Shown here in pieces: positions 44,523 to 55,046 of a stretch of 64,000 nt of DNA (position 1 is the first letter of the stretch; each line of letters opens with the position of its first letter). A program made the position numbers and the translations under genes. The DNA comes from Acidimicrobiia bacterium (GTDB taxonomy: Bacteria > Actinomycetota > Acidimicrobiia > IMCC26256 > JAOSJL01). The DNA lies in assembly GCA_027494115.1 (NCBI GenBank), contig JAOSJL010000001.1, positions 1,389,926 to 1,453,925 on the forward strand, given 5' to 3'. A model generated the notes under the pieces. It made no database searches and was not told the DNA's origin. It saw nothing but the letters and a program-made list of their open reading frames with translations.

Positions 44523-45907
44523 TCAGGAGGAGCGCCGGAGCAGCTTCATCATCAGGGGTTCCATCTCGCCGCCGCCCTTGCCGGCGTCGTTCTGGGCGTC
44601 CTGGCGTAGCAGCGCTCGCCTGCTCAGCTCCGCACCCACCCACTGGAGGGGCTCGGGCGGGAACGGGGTGACCGGCCGGTCGACGAAGCACAACTCGGTG
44701 AGCTCGGAGGTTTGGCCGAGCACCTTGTCGCGCAGGATCTTGCCACCCGTGTGGCTCGGTGCCACGCCGTGTCCGTTGTAGCCCACACCGGTGTGCAGCC
44801 GACCGTCCAACAGCGTGGCGAAGGTCGGCACGAAGTTGGCGGTGACGGCCACGGGCCCTCCCCAGTGGTGGGTGAAACGCACCTGGTCGAGCTGGGGAAA
44901 CGTGCGGCGGAACGTCGAGCGAAGACGGGCGAAGGTGGCGCGCTGCGATCGTGGCGCGGCGAAATGCGACCGCCGTAGTGCACGATCCCGTCGCTTCCAC
45001 CCCACAGAATCCGACCGTCGACCGTACGGCGGTAGTAATGCACGTAGTTGCGTTTGTCCTCCACACCGCAGTGGCTCTCCCAGCCCACCGAGCGCCACTG
45101 GTCGTCGGTGAGCGGTTCGGTGAGGGCGATGTAGGTGTAGAGGGGCACGACCTGGCGACCCACCCACGGCTGGTGCGCCGCCCAGGCGTTCGTGGCCAGG
45201 ACCACCTGGTCGGCCGTCACACTTCCCGCGGACGTCTCGACCCGCAGGCGAGCTCCCGACTCGGTGATGTCCGTGATGGGCGACTGCTCGAAGATGGTGG
45301 CACCTCGCCCCTCCACCACCGTGGCGAGACCGCGGGCCAGCTTCGCAGGGTGCAGCACGCCGCAGTGTTCCTCGCGCAACGCGCCCAGGTAGGTGGGGGA
45401 GTCGACCTCGGCACGTGCCTCGGTGCGGTCGAGCCGGCGGAATCCGTCGAGGCCCAACTCCTCTGCTGTGCGCAGGTCGAGTTCCACACGCTCGAGCTGG
45501 GCCCGGTTGGTGGCCACCACCATGAGCCCTCCGTGGCGCCACTCGCAGTCGATGCCCTCACGCTCGATCGTCCGGCCCATCTCGTCGACCGACTCGGCCA
45601 CCGCCCGGTGAGCAGCGCGAGCAGCGTCGTCGCCGTGGTTGCGGCGCAACAGAGCCAGGCTCATGTCGAGAAGCGTCATGGCGAAACCGCCGTTGCGGCC
45701 ACTCGCGCCGAAGCCGATCGTCTCGCCCTCGAGGATGACGATGCGCAGGGAAGGGTCGGCGTCGAGCAGGTGGTACGCGCTCCAGAGCCCGGTGTAACCG
45801 CCGCCCACGACGACCACGTCGGCCTCGTGGTGACCCCGCATCGTCGGGCGCGGGTCGCTTCGGGAGGTTTCCAGCCAGTAGACGGCAGAGCCGAGGAGGT
45901 CAGGCAC
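44523..45907 (-). pseudogene. FAD-dependent amine oxidoreductase (DadA/PuuB-like), frameshifted
   Basis: ATG 45907: MPDLLGSAVYWLETSRSDPR, then VVVVGGGYTGLWSAYHLLDA and ETIGFGASGRNGGFAMTLLD. The frame fails near 44969-44976 and resumes as SHFAAPRSQRATFARLRSTF, QLDQVRFTHHWGGPVAVTAN and the FAD-closing HTGVGYNGHGVAPSHTGGKI. The parts sum to about 460 residues, and the motif set matches the intact paralogue at 39005-40375, so it was probably one gene. The two together with the nearby LLM and SnoaL genes suggest an amine-degrading theme for this 9-kb block. Confidence 0.8.
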
Positions 45908-46072
45908 AGCCCGTCCTTCGCGGTCGCGTCAACATCCTGCCCACCTTCGTGCGAGGACTCGCTGTGTGCGGTCGGGATGAACAGTACCGTGACGTGCCCG
46001 ACGGGTACCGACGTCACCGTGAACGTTCTCAGCCGGTCGACCCGAACGTAACGAGCGAGGAAGGAAACCGCT

Positions 46073-46984
46073 ATGAGGGTGGGGATTTCGTTGCGGAGTG
46101 CGTACGCCGTGGACGATGTGCGGCAGGGTGCGCGTTTCATGGTCGAGCGAACGGCAGCGGCTCGCGACGCGGGGCTCGACTCCCTCTTTGTCGGTGACCA
46201 CCACAACGTTCCCGTGCCCTACTACCAGAATTCACCGATCCTCGGGAGGTTGCTGGCGGAGTGGGACGAACGCCCGGCCGGCGCCCTGTACCTGCTGCCT
46301 CTCTGGCACCCCGTGATCGTGGCGGAACAGGTGTGCACGCTTTCCGCCATCGCATCGGGCCCCTTCGTGCTCCAATGTGCCATCGGGGCGGGTGACGAGC
46401 AGTTCGCCGCGTTGGGAACGTCGACGCGTGAGCGGGCGAGCCGGTTTGAGGAGTCACTGTCGATCGTCCGACGACTCCTCGCGGGCGAGGAGGTCGACGC
46501 CACGAACCCGTGGACGATCAACGGCGTGCGGATCGCGCCCTTGCCGCCCGAGCCCGTGACGATCTGGATCGGCGGCCATGCTCCCCGGGCAATCGATCGC
46601 GCCGCTCGCCTCGGCGACGTCTGGCTCGCCGGTCCCGATCTCACTCCGGAAGCGGCGGATCAGCTGCTCGGCGACTACCGCGAGCGCTGTGATGCCCACG
46701 GGCGGGCACCTTCGGCCGCGGCGATCCGGCGCGATGTGCACGTCGGCGCCGACGACGCCGATGCCGAATCGGTGGCCGGCCCGGTACTCGAGTCCGGCTA
46801 CCGCGGCTTCGACCCGGCTGCCTGCGTCGTCGGCGGAGCCGCGCCGGTGGCGGCAGCTTTCAGGCGGTACGCGGCCATGGGCTACACGGACGTGATTGTT
46901 CGCAACATCGTCGAGGATCAACGCGCAGCGTTGGCCTCAATCGACCTTCTCGCCGAAGTCCGTCGCCTCGTCCTCGACGCCTGA
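46073..46984 (+). CDS. LLM-class flavin-dependent oxidoreductase
   Basis: 303 residues from ATG 46073 behind GAGGAAGGA. Contains GLDSLFVGDHHNVPVPYYQN (first histidine turn), LYLLPLWHPVIVAEQVCTLS, GPFVLQCAIGAGDEQFAALG in place of the usual SGGR strand, and EPVTIWIGGHAPRAIDRAAR, a GGH...A.RAAR motif of F420-dependent members. It stands alone, divergent from the FAD oxidoreductase with a 165-bp gap. Substrate unknown. It is only distantly related to the four LLM proteins of the large operon. Confidence 0.87.
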   Translation: MRVGISLRSAYAVDDVRQGARFMVERTAAARDAGLDSLFVGDHHNVPVPYYQNSPILGRLLAEWDERPAGALYLLPLWHPVIVAEQVCTLSAIASGPFVLQCAIGAGDEQFAALGTSTRERASRFEESLSIVRRLLAGEEVDATNPWTINGVRIAPLPPEPVTIWIGGHAPRAIDRAARLGDVWLAGPDLTPEAADQLLGDYRERCDAHGRAPSAAAIRRDVHVGADDADAESVAGPVLESGYRGFDPAACVVGGAAPVAAAFRRYAAMGYTDVIVRNIVEDQRAALASIDLLAEVRRLVLDA

Positions 46985-47019
46985 GCGGACCATTCGTCCG
47001 CATGCAGATCCCGTGCGCG

Positions 47020-47601
47020 TCAGGCCATGTCGACGATCTTGCTACCGAGGAGTTTCGTCGTCGGTACCTGATCGACCCGTCCGGTTCTCATCAGCTCGCT
47101 GACCGCCGGCACGGGGTCGGGGTCTCCGAAGACATTCCGATCGTCGAAATTCGTAGCTCGACCGGTCGCGTCGATCACCCACCACGACGCCTCGAGTGAG
47201 ATGCCGTTCGGGTCCGTGAAGTACACCGACCGGATGAATCCATGATCGACGACGTCGGTCACGTCGCTGCCGAAGTCGATGAGCCGCTTCCGCAGGGCTT
47301 CGAGTGCGTCTTCATCAGGCACGTTGAAGGAAAGGTGATCGAACTGGATCGGGAAGTCGGGAGGCGGAGCGCCGGCCGGTTTCTCGAAGCGTTCCACGCC
47401 GGGGATCTCGAAGAATGCAACAGTGTTCTGCGGTCCGATTTCGAAGAAGTAGTGGCGCATCGGACCGGCCATGGTGGTACACACGAGCCGCATCCCGAGG
47501 ACACCTGCATAGAAGCGCACGGTCGAGTCCATATCGGGTGTGACGAGCGCCAGATGGTTCACACCCCGCCAGCGGATGGGTGACGAAGTCGTGCTGTCCA
47601 T
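47020..47601 (-). CDS. VOC family protein (glyoxalase/dioxygenase fold)
   Basis: 193 residues. RGVNHLALVTPDMDSTVRFY AGVLG opens the fold with a His metal ligand, FDHLSFNVPDEDALEALRKR repeats it with the second His, and SVYFTDPNGISLEAS carries the Glu ligand, so the H-H-E triad is complete. An additional C-terminal extension of about 45 residues follows (DDRNVFGDPDPVPAVSEL). Metal-dependent lyase or ring-cleaving dioxygenase activity is possible. Convergent with the LLM gene. Confidence 0.88.
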   Translation of the reverse strand: MDSTTSSPIRWRGVNHLALVTPDMDSTVRFYAGVLGMRLVCTTMAGPMRHYFFEIGPQNTVAFFEIPGVERFEKPAGAPPPDFPIQFDHLSFNVPDEDALEALRKRLIDFGSDVTDVVDHGFIRSVYFTDPNGISLEASWWVIDATGRATNFDDRNVFGDPDPVPAVSELMRTGRVDQVPTTKLLGSKIVDMA

Positions 47602-47754
47602 GGGTACAACCTCCCGTCGACTCTGTGTCCCCGACTCTAGGAGCCCGCGACACCTTTACGGTCGCAGGCGCACGCTATCCGCCAGATGCGGCCTGCCACC
47701 GGGAGAACCGCCAAGATGATGGTGACTCGAACGGAACGTGACCAGGGACGAGAA

Positions 47755-48543
47755 ATGACCGTGGTCGGTGTGGTTGCCGCGTGCTGGCGGTACCCGGTCA
47801 AGTCGATGCAGGGCCTCGAAGTCGACCACCTCGACGTCGACCGCGGCGGCGTCGAGGGTGATCGGGCGTGGGGGCTGATCGATCTCGAGTCCGGAGCGGT
47901 TGATGTCGGCCAAGCGGTACTCCGAGCTCCTGCACGCACGAGCTGACGACACTTCCATCACGCTGCCTGACGGGACTCGGGTGGACCTCCACGGACCTGA
48001 CGCGAACCGGCACCTCTCGCGTTGGCTGGGCCGACCCGTGGCGCTCGCTCAGCCCTCACCGCGCAGTGACGTGTCCTATCAGATGACCTTCGACCCGCCT
48101 GATGACGAGGCTGACTACTACGACATCCCCACACCCGAGGGCACATTCCTCGACTTGAGTGCCGTCCACCTGATCACCACGGCCACCCTCGAGCACGCGC
48201 GCGCCCGACGCCCCGAACTCGACTGGAGCGTCCGCCGCTTCCGACCGAACCTCGTCGTCGAACTCGACGAGCGGGTCGACGTGGACGGCGGGTTCGTCGA
48301 GGATGCCTGGTGCGGTCTCATCGTGGAGGTCGGTTGCGCGCGCCTGCGGGGTGCGCAGCCCACGGTTCGATGCGCCATGCCACTGCGCGCCCAAACCGGG
48401 GGCTCCGCCGTCAGCCTGAGCTCTTCGGGGCGCTCAACGAACTCAATGCCGCGCACCCCGACCACCTCGGTATCTACCTCGACGTGCCTGGGCCCGGGCG
48501 GATAACCCGTGGCGATCCGGTGTCGATCGGTGCCCGCGGTTGA
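47755..48543 (+). pseudogene. MOSC-domain protein (YcbX/MARC-like), two frameshifts
   Basis: ATG 47755 gives MTVVGVVAACWRYPVKSMQG, the MOSC N-terminal barrel signature, up to GLIDLESGA. An extra G near 47897-47901 shifts the frame; the next part reads MSAKRYSELLHARA, VDLHGPDANRHLSRWLGRPV and FRPNLVVELDERVDVDGGFV. A missing G in the GGGGG run at 48398-48402 shifts again to RRQPELFGALNELNAAHPDH. The conserved Cys that would bind molybdenum cofactor falls in VEVGCARLRGAQPTVRCAMP. Repaired length is about 262 residues. These proteins transfer sulfur or reduce N-hydroxylated compounds. Confidence 0.78.
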
Positions 48544-48646
48544 CCGGGTCATCGAGGTAGCTGCGAAGGTTCGGGGTCGTCGGCGACCCCGCCGACCTCC
48601 GCTCGGCGCGATAGCGGTCGTCGAGCGCCACATAGGCTGCCCACCG

Positions 48647-50125
48647 ATGACCCTCACCGAGGAGCTCGCGGCCTGGGCGAGCACGATGACCCTCGACGAC
48701 GTACCCGACCGCGTGGTTGCGTATGCCCGAAGCCAGGTGCTCTCCCAGCTCGCCGCGGCTCGCGCCTCTCTCGACCATCCCCTCGGTCAGAAGGTGGTGA
48801 CGGCCTTCGGCGCACCCACGCAGCCGGATCCGCACCGTGCCGCGACCGTTTTGGCCTCGCTCACGATGGCCCTCGACTACGACGACACCGTCTATGCCGG
48901 ACATGTCACCCACTCTTCTGTCAACGTGCCCCTTGCCTACGCCGCCCCTCTCGGCCTCGACGGACGCTCACTGCTGGCGGCGGTGGTCGCTGCCGGTGAG
49001 TGTGCGGCCAGGGTCACCGCGTCGGCCACGCTCGGACCCCACCGGGGCCAGACCGCCGCGCATGCCCATCTCGTGGGAGCACCGGCAGCCCGGCTCCACG
49101 CGGAACAAGCCCCACCGGAGACGTGGGTGAACGCGTGGGGGCTGGCGCTCGCCGCTCCACCCTGGTCGGCGCACCGCGCCTTCCTCGGCAGTGACGCCAA
49201 GGTGTTCACCGCGTCGGTACCTGTGGGCACGGGCCTCGACGCCTGCGACGCCGCAATCGCCGGGCTGCGGGGTGCGTCCGACATCCTCGAGCACCCCGAG
49301 GGCTTCCTCACCCACTTCGCCACCGAGCCGTTACCCGAGGCGGCGGTGGCGGGCCTGGGGGAGCGGTGGCACACCGAGACCACGTCGTTCAAGGTGTACC
49401 CGGGCTGCGCGTACCTCGACCCGGCCATCGACTGCGCTGTGTCGCTGCACCGTCACCTACCTGCGCTGCGCGCCGAGGAGGTGCGCGAGGTGATCGTGCA
49501 CGCAGGCATCCTCACGCTCGCGGTCGACCTACGCGCCGCCGCCTATGTGAACGGTTCCGACTCGAGCGTCGCCGCTCTCAACTTCTCGATGGGCTACAGC
49601 GTGGCGACGGCCCTGCTGACCGGCGGGCTCACTCACCGCGACTTCTGCGCGCCGCGCCTGGAGAATCCCGAGCGTTGGGATCTCGCCACCAAGGTGCGGG
49701 TCGACCACGACGACGACATCACCCGGCGCTCCCTGCTGGCCACCGCTCCGCTCGGTGAGGCGCTCCGCCAGGCCGGACCCGAGCGGGCTCGGGCATGGCT
49801 CGTTTCTCAGGGAGGTGAGGCGGCCGAAGAGTTGGCGGCGGAGTTGGCCGCAGAGCTGGAGCCGCCGGCGCTCGACTTCTCGGACGCCGACAAGGCGATC
49901 GGCGGTCGCGTGGAGGTGCACCTCCACGATGGTCGGGTGCTGGAGGAGTCCTGCGAGATCCCCATCGGCGCAGTCGGCCCCGCCGGGCGAGTCGACCACC
50001 CTCGACTCACGCGCGAGAAGTTCCTGGCCTGCGGAGGCTCCGTGTCGGTGGCGGACGCGATCGCCCACCTCGAAGACCTGTCCACCGACGACGTCACCGG
50101 ACTGCTCGCCGTCGCCCTTTCCTGA
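48647..50125 (+). CDS. MmgE/PrpD family protein
   Basis: 492 residues from ATG 48647; the frame extends upstream, but MTLTEELAAWASTMTLDDVP is the natural family start (helical domain with 'LA.....l...dlP..v...a'). Further support: MALDYDDTVYAGHVTHSSVN (the D-D-x-H dehydratase turn), FKVYPGCAYLDPAIDCAVSL and VNGSDSSVAALNFSMGYSVA. The family contains 2-methylcitrate dehydratase and cis-aconitate decarboxylase. The only neighbours on this strand are unrelated, so the hydroxyacid substrate is unknown. 3' end convergent with the lipid-kinase-like gene. Confidence 0.88.
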   Translation: MTLTEELAAWASTMTLDDVPDRVVAYARSQVLSQLAAARASLDHPLGQKVVTAFGAPTQPDPHRAATVLASLTMALDYDDTVYAGHVTHSSVNVPLAYAAPLGLDGRSLLAAVVAAGECAARVTASATLGPHRGQTAAHAHLVGAPAARLHAEQAPPETWVNAWGLALAAPPWSAHRAFLGSDAKVFTASVPVGTGLDACDAAIAGLRGASDILEHPEGFLTHFATEPLPEAAVAGLGERWHTETTSFKVYPGCAYLDPAIDCAVSLHRHLPALRAEEVREVIVHAGILTLAVDLRAAAYVNGSDSSVAALNFSMGYSVATALLTGGLTHRDFCAPRLENPERWDLATKVRVDHDDDITRRSLLATAPLGEALRQAGPERARAWLVSQGGEAAEELAAELAAELEPPALDFSDADKAIGGRVEVHLHDGRVLEESCEIPIGAVGPAGRVDHPRLTREKFLACGGSVSVADAIAHLEDLSTDDVTGLLAVALS

Positions 50126-50150
50126 CCTCGGCCGCCCGCCGGCATCGCAG

Positions 50151-51119
50151 TCAACCGGCGACGGGCTGCAGGGGCGCCAGCATCGCCACGGCCGGTGCCA
50201 CGACCTCGATCGTGACGGAATGCTCCGCGACCGGCCACAGGTCGCCGTCGGACTCGAAGGGCAACCATCCGCCGTCGGTGCGCTCGATGACGACCGAGCG
50301 CCCCTGCGCATAGTCGACTCCCGGGAGGCCGACGTGCTCACCCGCCACCACCGCGCCGGCCAGCTCGATGAATGCGTCCGCCTCGACGCCGCAGATCACA
50401 CACACATCCAACAGACCGTCGTCGAGCACGGAACGGGGCAGCAGCTGGAGGGTCCCCGAGCGGTGTCGAGCCCCACCCACCGCGATCAGCGACACAGGGC
50501 CGTCGGTGAGAACCTCACCGTCGAGAGTGACCCGGGCGGGGAAGGGGACGTGGGCCTCGAGTGCAGGGCCGATCGCAGCGGAGTACCGCTCCCGGCCCGA
50601 CACGCCGGTCAGCTGCTCACTGGCGCGCACCACCTCTGCGACGAGTCCGGCATTCGCTCCGAGCATGGCTGTGGCCACCAACTCCGAGGTGCCACCGGTG
50701 ACCCGGAGCAGGTCGACCTGTCGGACCCGGACCGCGTCACCGGGGATCGAGGCGCCGAGCGCCTCGCCCAGCACGTCGGACCATGGCCGATCCTCCCAGA
50801 GAGCCCGGTACAGCGAGTTTCCGGTGCCGGCCGGCACGATCGCAATCGGCACGTCTCCTCCCGCCGCAGCCTCGGCGCAGGTGCGAACAGTGCCGTCGCC
50901 ACCGACGGCGACCAGGGCGTACCACGGTCCGTCATCTGCCAGTGCGGCCCGGATCGCTCTCACCGCTGCTCGACGTCCCGTCGGCACGAGGGTCACGGGC
51001 TCGCAGCCTGACTCCCGGCAGCGGCGCTGCACGTCGTCGACGAGCCCGACGGCCCCACCGCGCGCTGTCTCGTTCACCACCACCAGCACCCGTCGTCGCT
51101 GCGCTGCACCGTTTGTCAT
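50151..51119 (-). CDS. Diacylglycerol/sphingosine-kinase-like protein
   Basis: 322 residues. N-terminal domain RRRVLVVVNETARGGAVGLV and VAVGGDGTVRTCAEAAAGGD, the GGDGT nucleotide-binding motif, and PAGTGNSLYRAL (variant of the usual GTxNDxA). C-terminal beta-sandwich: LLPRSVLDDGLLDVCVICGV, with DDGxLD conserved, and a final FESDGDLWPV acidic site. It phosphorylates a lipid hydroxyl. It is the last gene in the minus-strand series with two alcohol-oxidase-like proteins, 27 bp from the first of them, suggesting a lipid or long-chain alcohol theme. Confidence 0.9.
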   Translation of the reverse strand: MTNGAAQRRRVLVVVNETARGGAVGLVDDVQRRCRESGCEPVTLVPTGRRAAVRAIRAALADDGPWYALVAVGGDGTVRTCAEAAAGGDVPIAIVPAGTGNSLYRALWEDRPWSDVLGEALGASIPGDAVRVRQVDLLRVTGGTSELVATAMLGANAGLVAEVVRASEQLTGVSGRERYSAAIGPALEAHVPFPARVTLDGEVLTDGPVSLIAVGGARHRSGTLQLLPRSVLDDGLLDVCVICGVEADAFIELAGAVVAGEHVGLPGVDYAQGRSVVIERTDGGWLPFESDGDLWPVAEHSVTIEVVAPAVAMLAPLQPVAG

Positions 51120-51146
51120 GTCAGCTCAACCTGTCAGCTCAACATG

Positions 51147-53100
51147 TCAGCTCAGTGTGTCGGCCAGCCGCGCCGCGCCGCGCGCAGCCATCGCCATGAT
51201 CGTGATCTGCGGGTTCACGTGGGTGGACGACGGCAGCATGGAACCGTCGAGCACCCACAGGCCGGGCACATCCCACGTTCGACCCCACGGGTCGACCACC
51301 GAGCTCGACGGGTCACCGCCCATCCGGGCCGTGCCCATCGGGTGGTAGGCGGAGACGTGCATCTCCGAACGCTTCCAGTGTCCGCGACGGATGTGCTCGA
51401 CTTCTCTTTCCGAGGAGATCGACTCCAGCCCCGGCAGCATCGGGTACACCTCCTTCGCCCCGGCGGCGAAGAACAACTCGGCGGACCGGGCGATGCCTTC
51501 CAGCAGACGGTGGGCGTCGCGGGTCGACAGCCCGTAGCGCACCACTGCACCACCGCGGACAGGGTGCACCCGGCCATTGCCCTCGTCGCTGCAGATCGAA
51601 CCCATCGACGCCACCTGGGGATACAGCCTGAACAGGTCCTTGTCGCGCCCCCAACCGGGAAGCGATCCGGCCGAGTAGCCGAGCCCGGGCGGAGGGAACG
51701 TGGCCTCCAACAGCACGCCATCGGCCAGATGCTCATCGACGTACCAACTCTGCATGGTGCCGCGCCACGCCGAGAGGTCCTCCTCGAAGCGGGCGCTGGT
51801 GCCCGCACCGGGATGGATGACCAGGTTCCGCCCCAGCTGACCCGAGGAGCCGGCCAGCTTCTGACGCATCAGCAGAGCGGCCGTGTGGACCGCACCGGCG
51901 GCGAGCACGGTGGAACGGGCCCTCACACGAAGCTCCCCTCGTCGGTCACCGGTCGCAGGATCACGAACCTCGGCGACGACTCCGACGGCGCGGCCACCCT
52001 CGATCGTGATCTCCCGCACGCGGGCGTGTGCGACGATCGTTGCGCCTGACGCGACGGCACGGGGAAGGTACGTCACGTGCATTCCCTGCTTGGCGTCGAT
52101 CGGACAGCCGAAACCGCAGGCACCGTGGCCGTGACAGCCCCGGATGTTGCGCCGGATGGGTCCACCGGACCAGCCGAGGGCCTCGGCTCCACGGCGGGCG
52201 ACAGACCCGTTGGCGCCGAGCACCTCCTCGGGCACGGGGGTCACCCCGAGCACCTCCTCCACCTCGTCGAAGATCGGTGCCATGGCCTCCGGCGAGACGC
52301 CGGTGACCCCGCTGCGCTCCCAGTTGTGCAGTACGTCATCGGGTGTGCGGAAGCACGTCCCCGAGTTCACGGTGGTGGTGCCACCGACGGCTCGCCCCAT
52401 CGGCAGCGAGATCATGGGTGATCCCATGGCAAAGGTGAGGCCGTTGTCGCGGTAGTGGCGCAGCATGCGCTCCACCGGTCGGTCGGCCGCCTCCTCGACG
52501 GCCCGGTAGGCGCCACCTTCTTCGATCACGGCCACACGGAATCCGGCGCGGGCGAGGGTGTCGGCGGTGACCGCGCCGCCGGCGCCGCTGCCCACGATCA
52601 CCACGTCGACCTCCATGAACGCCGGAACGTCGGGCCAGGCGCTCATCGGGAGCTCGACGGGCTCGACGGGTCCGCCCATCGGTACGAGGGGGGAGCCGTC
52701 GTAGCCGATCGCCTCGGCGACCCGCGGGTGGGAGGCGTAGGCGATCTGTACGATCGTCTGCAACGCGGTGAACGTCTCTCGCCGCGCCCGGTTCCGGCTG
52801 TGGCGCTGGCGTCCACCCACTCGCCCTGCTCGGTAGGCGTGAGGCGGGTGAAAGGCCGTGGCCGCCGTGACAACAAGGGCGTGAGGTCGTAGCCCACCAG
52901 CATCGCCCGGATCATCTGACGGGAGGATGGTGAGAACGAAGCGATCCACCGTTCGATCTCTTCGGCCACACCCAGCTCCACCGCTCCCTCCGCGATGGCC
53001 CCCCTGGCGGCACCATGGCGTCGCAGATGGCCCGCAGCGCCCGCCGCTCGAAGCCCGTGAACTCCCGACCACCCCCGGTCGACCCCGTCGTGTCACCCAC
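51147..53100 (-). pseudogene. GMC oxidoreductase, long-chain-alcohol-oxidase-like, two frameshifts near N terminus
   Basis: GTG 53100, with GGAGGAGTAGGG before it, starts MGDTTGSTGGGREFTGFERR and ALRAICDAMVPPGG, the helical N-terminal extension of fatty-alcohol oxidases. A CCCCCC run at 52999-53004 shifts the frame into VELGVAEEIERWIASFSPSS, and a second shift near 52801-52815 into RRETFTALQTIVQIAYASHP. From there about 500 residues are continuous: VVIVGSGAGGAVTADTLARA, RAVGGTTTVNSGTCFRTPDD, GCHGHGACGFGCPIDAKQGM and the active-site YHPMGTARMGG plus VNPQITIMAMAARGA. It oxidises a long-chain or sterol-like alcohol with FAD. Confidence 0.82.
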
Positions 53101-53165
53101 CCCTACTCCTCCTACTCCTTCTGCTTCTCTGTCTACTCCTCTCGGTCTACTCCTCGTACTCCTCC
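53101..53165. repeat. Polypyrimidine tract of CTACTCCT repeats
   Basis: About 65 bases with CTACTCCT-like units repeated five times between the two GMC genes. On the coding (minus) strand it is a purine tract with several GGAGGAG-type ribosome-binding sequences before the downstream GMC start. Likely slippage-prone spacer that also acts as an enriched ribosome-loading site. Confidence 0.65.
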
Positions 53166-55046
53166 TACACCGCTGTCACGATCCCATCGGCGATGGCCAA
53201 TGCGAGCGCCATGATCGACACCTGCGGGTTCACTTCGGGGCAGCTCGGCAGGACGGTCGCGCCGGTCACCCACACGCCGGTGGTGCCGCGGAGACGACCG
53301 CATTCGTCGACCGGCGATCGCTGGTCGTCGGAACCGGCGGCTGCGGTGCCGGTCGGGTGGAACGCGGCCACATGCAGATTCAGCGGGTCGACCGATGCAA
53401 GGGCGTCGTCGAGCTCGACGACGGTGCACACCGACGGAGCGTTCGGCAGCGCGGTCAACACCTCCTCTGCCCCCGCGGCGAACATCAGGCGACCCATGGC
53501 CCCCATCGCGTGCACGAGCCGGTCGGTGTCGCGCCGGGTCAGGTCGTAGCGCAACAAGGGTCTACGCAGCCGCCGCCCGAGCCGCCGACCCAGGACCCGG
53601 CCCGACGGTTCGTCGGCGATCATCGCCCCGAACACGCCGATGTGGTCGGCGTCGGCCAGTCGACGTACGAGGGTGCGTCCGTAGCCGGGAAGGACCATCG
53701 ACCCCATGCCCGGAGGGGTGGCCGTCGCCTCGATGAGGATGCCGTGCTCGTGGTGCAGCTCATCGACCGCCGCGCTCTGCAGGACGCCCTCCCAGGCGAC
53801 CACCGGTTCCGGGAAACGTCCGGCCAGACCGAGCGCGGGATGCAGGCTCAGGTTCCTCCCGACGCGGGGATGGTCGCCGAGCGAACTGCGCCACAGCAGC
53901 GCCGGGGTCTCCGCGGCGCCCGCCGCGACCACGACGGTGTCCGCGTGCACCTCCAGTGCCGATCCGTCGGGACGCCGGACCGCCACACCGGTGGCTCGCC
54001 CGTCTCGGTGCAGCACCGTGGTGACCCGGGCGTGGGAGATGATTCTCGCTCCGGCATCGCATGCCTGCGGCAGCGCATTGAGGTGCACGCCGAACTTGGC
54101 GTTGCGTGGACAGCCGATGCTGCACTGGCACGATCCGACGCAGTCAGGTGCGTTGCGGTTGATCGGGTGCGAGGTCCAGCCCTTGCCCGTCGCGCCGGTG
54201 AGCAGCAGCGTGCCGTTGCGGCCCATGACCGACGGAGGGACCGGACCCACCTGCAGTGTCTCCTCGACGTCGTCGAGATACGGGGCGAGCGCGTCGGGGT
54301 CGGCCGGAGCGAGTCCGTGATCATCCCGCCACCGCTGCTGGACGTGGGTGGGCGGTCGATAGCAGGTGCCCGAGTTGACGACGGTCGTGCCCCCGACTGC
54401 CCGCCCGATGGGGAGCACGACCGGCGGTCGCCCGAGGGCGACGGTCGCGCCCCCGTCGCGGTACAAGCCGGCGAAGCGGTCGATCGGGTGGCCGTCACGG
54501 AAGTCGGCGACGCTCCAACGGCGACCTTCTTCGAGGATCACCACCTCGAACCCGGCGCGCCAGGGTACGAGCAGTGAATGCGCCGCCGGCGCCGGATCCG
54601 ACAATGACAGCGTCGCAGCGCACCACGCTCATCTCGTCGAGCGAGGACGTGATGTCCATCTCCGCGTCGGGTCGGGCTGCCGGGAACCGCATCGCACGTC
54701 GGTGCATCTCATCCGCACTGCTGTCGGCGCCGTGGGAGAGCAGCACGATGGTCTTCAGGCTGTCGAGAGCCATGGCGAGCTCGGGACGTATCCCGGCGAT
54801 GCGCTCGAGGACGCGCGCCCGAGCATCGGTGTCGAGGTCGTCCAGCGGCCGGTGGGTCATGGCGCGTGCTGCGGCGGCGATTCCGATGAAGCCGGCGCGG
54901 ACGCCCCGGGCGATGACCGGCGGGAGCTGCCCGAGGTAGCGGTCGAGATCATCCGCGACGTCAGGGGGCGCCGGTCCGCCGGCCTCGGGTGGCAGAAGCG
55001 CGGAACAGACCGCCTCGGTGCTGCGCCGCGCCAGGCGGATGAGCAT
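53165..55046 (-). pseudogene. GMC oxidoreductase, long-chain-alcohol-oxidase-like (second), one frameshift
   Basis: ATG 55046 overlaps the previous stop (ATGA). Residues 1-130 are a helical region (LGQLPPVIARGVRAGFIGIA), then AVIVGSGAGGAFTARTLAR; at about 54553-54562 one base is lost, and the frame continues AGFEVVILEEGRRWSVADF. Further motifs: GRAVGGTTVVNSGTCYRPPT, CVGSCQCSIGCPRNAKFGVH (a Cys-rich loop also present in the neighbour), and FHPTGTAAAGSDDQ with VNPQVSIMALALAIADG. The catalytic His precedes P-T-G rather than P-M-G. Repaired length is about 627 residues. It and the next gene are tandem, diverged paralogues. Confidence 0.82.

Noticed and set aside
43073..44671. 530-codon plus-strand frame opposite the LLM and SnoaL genes
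   Set aside because: Antisense to two genes with complete family signatures; repetitive Val/Gly/Asp-rich translation typical of shadows.
47686..48543. Three separate small genes
   Set aside because: The pieces in three frames together form one MOSC-domain protein, so they are reported as a single frameshifted gene.
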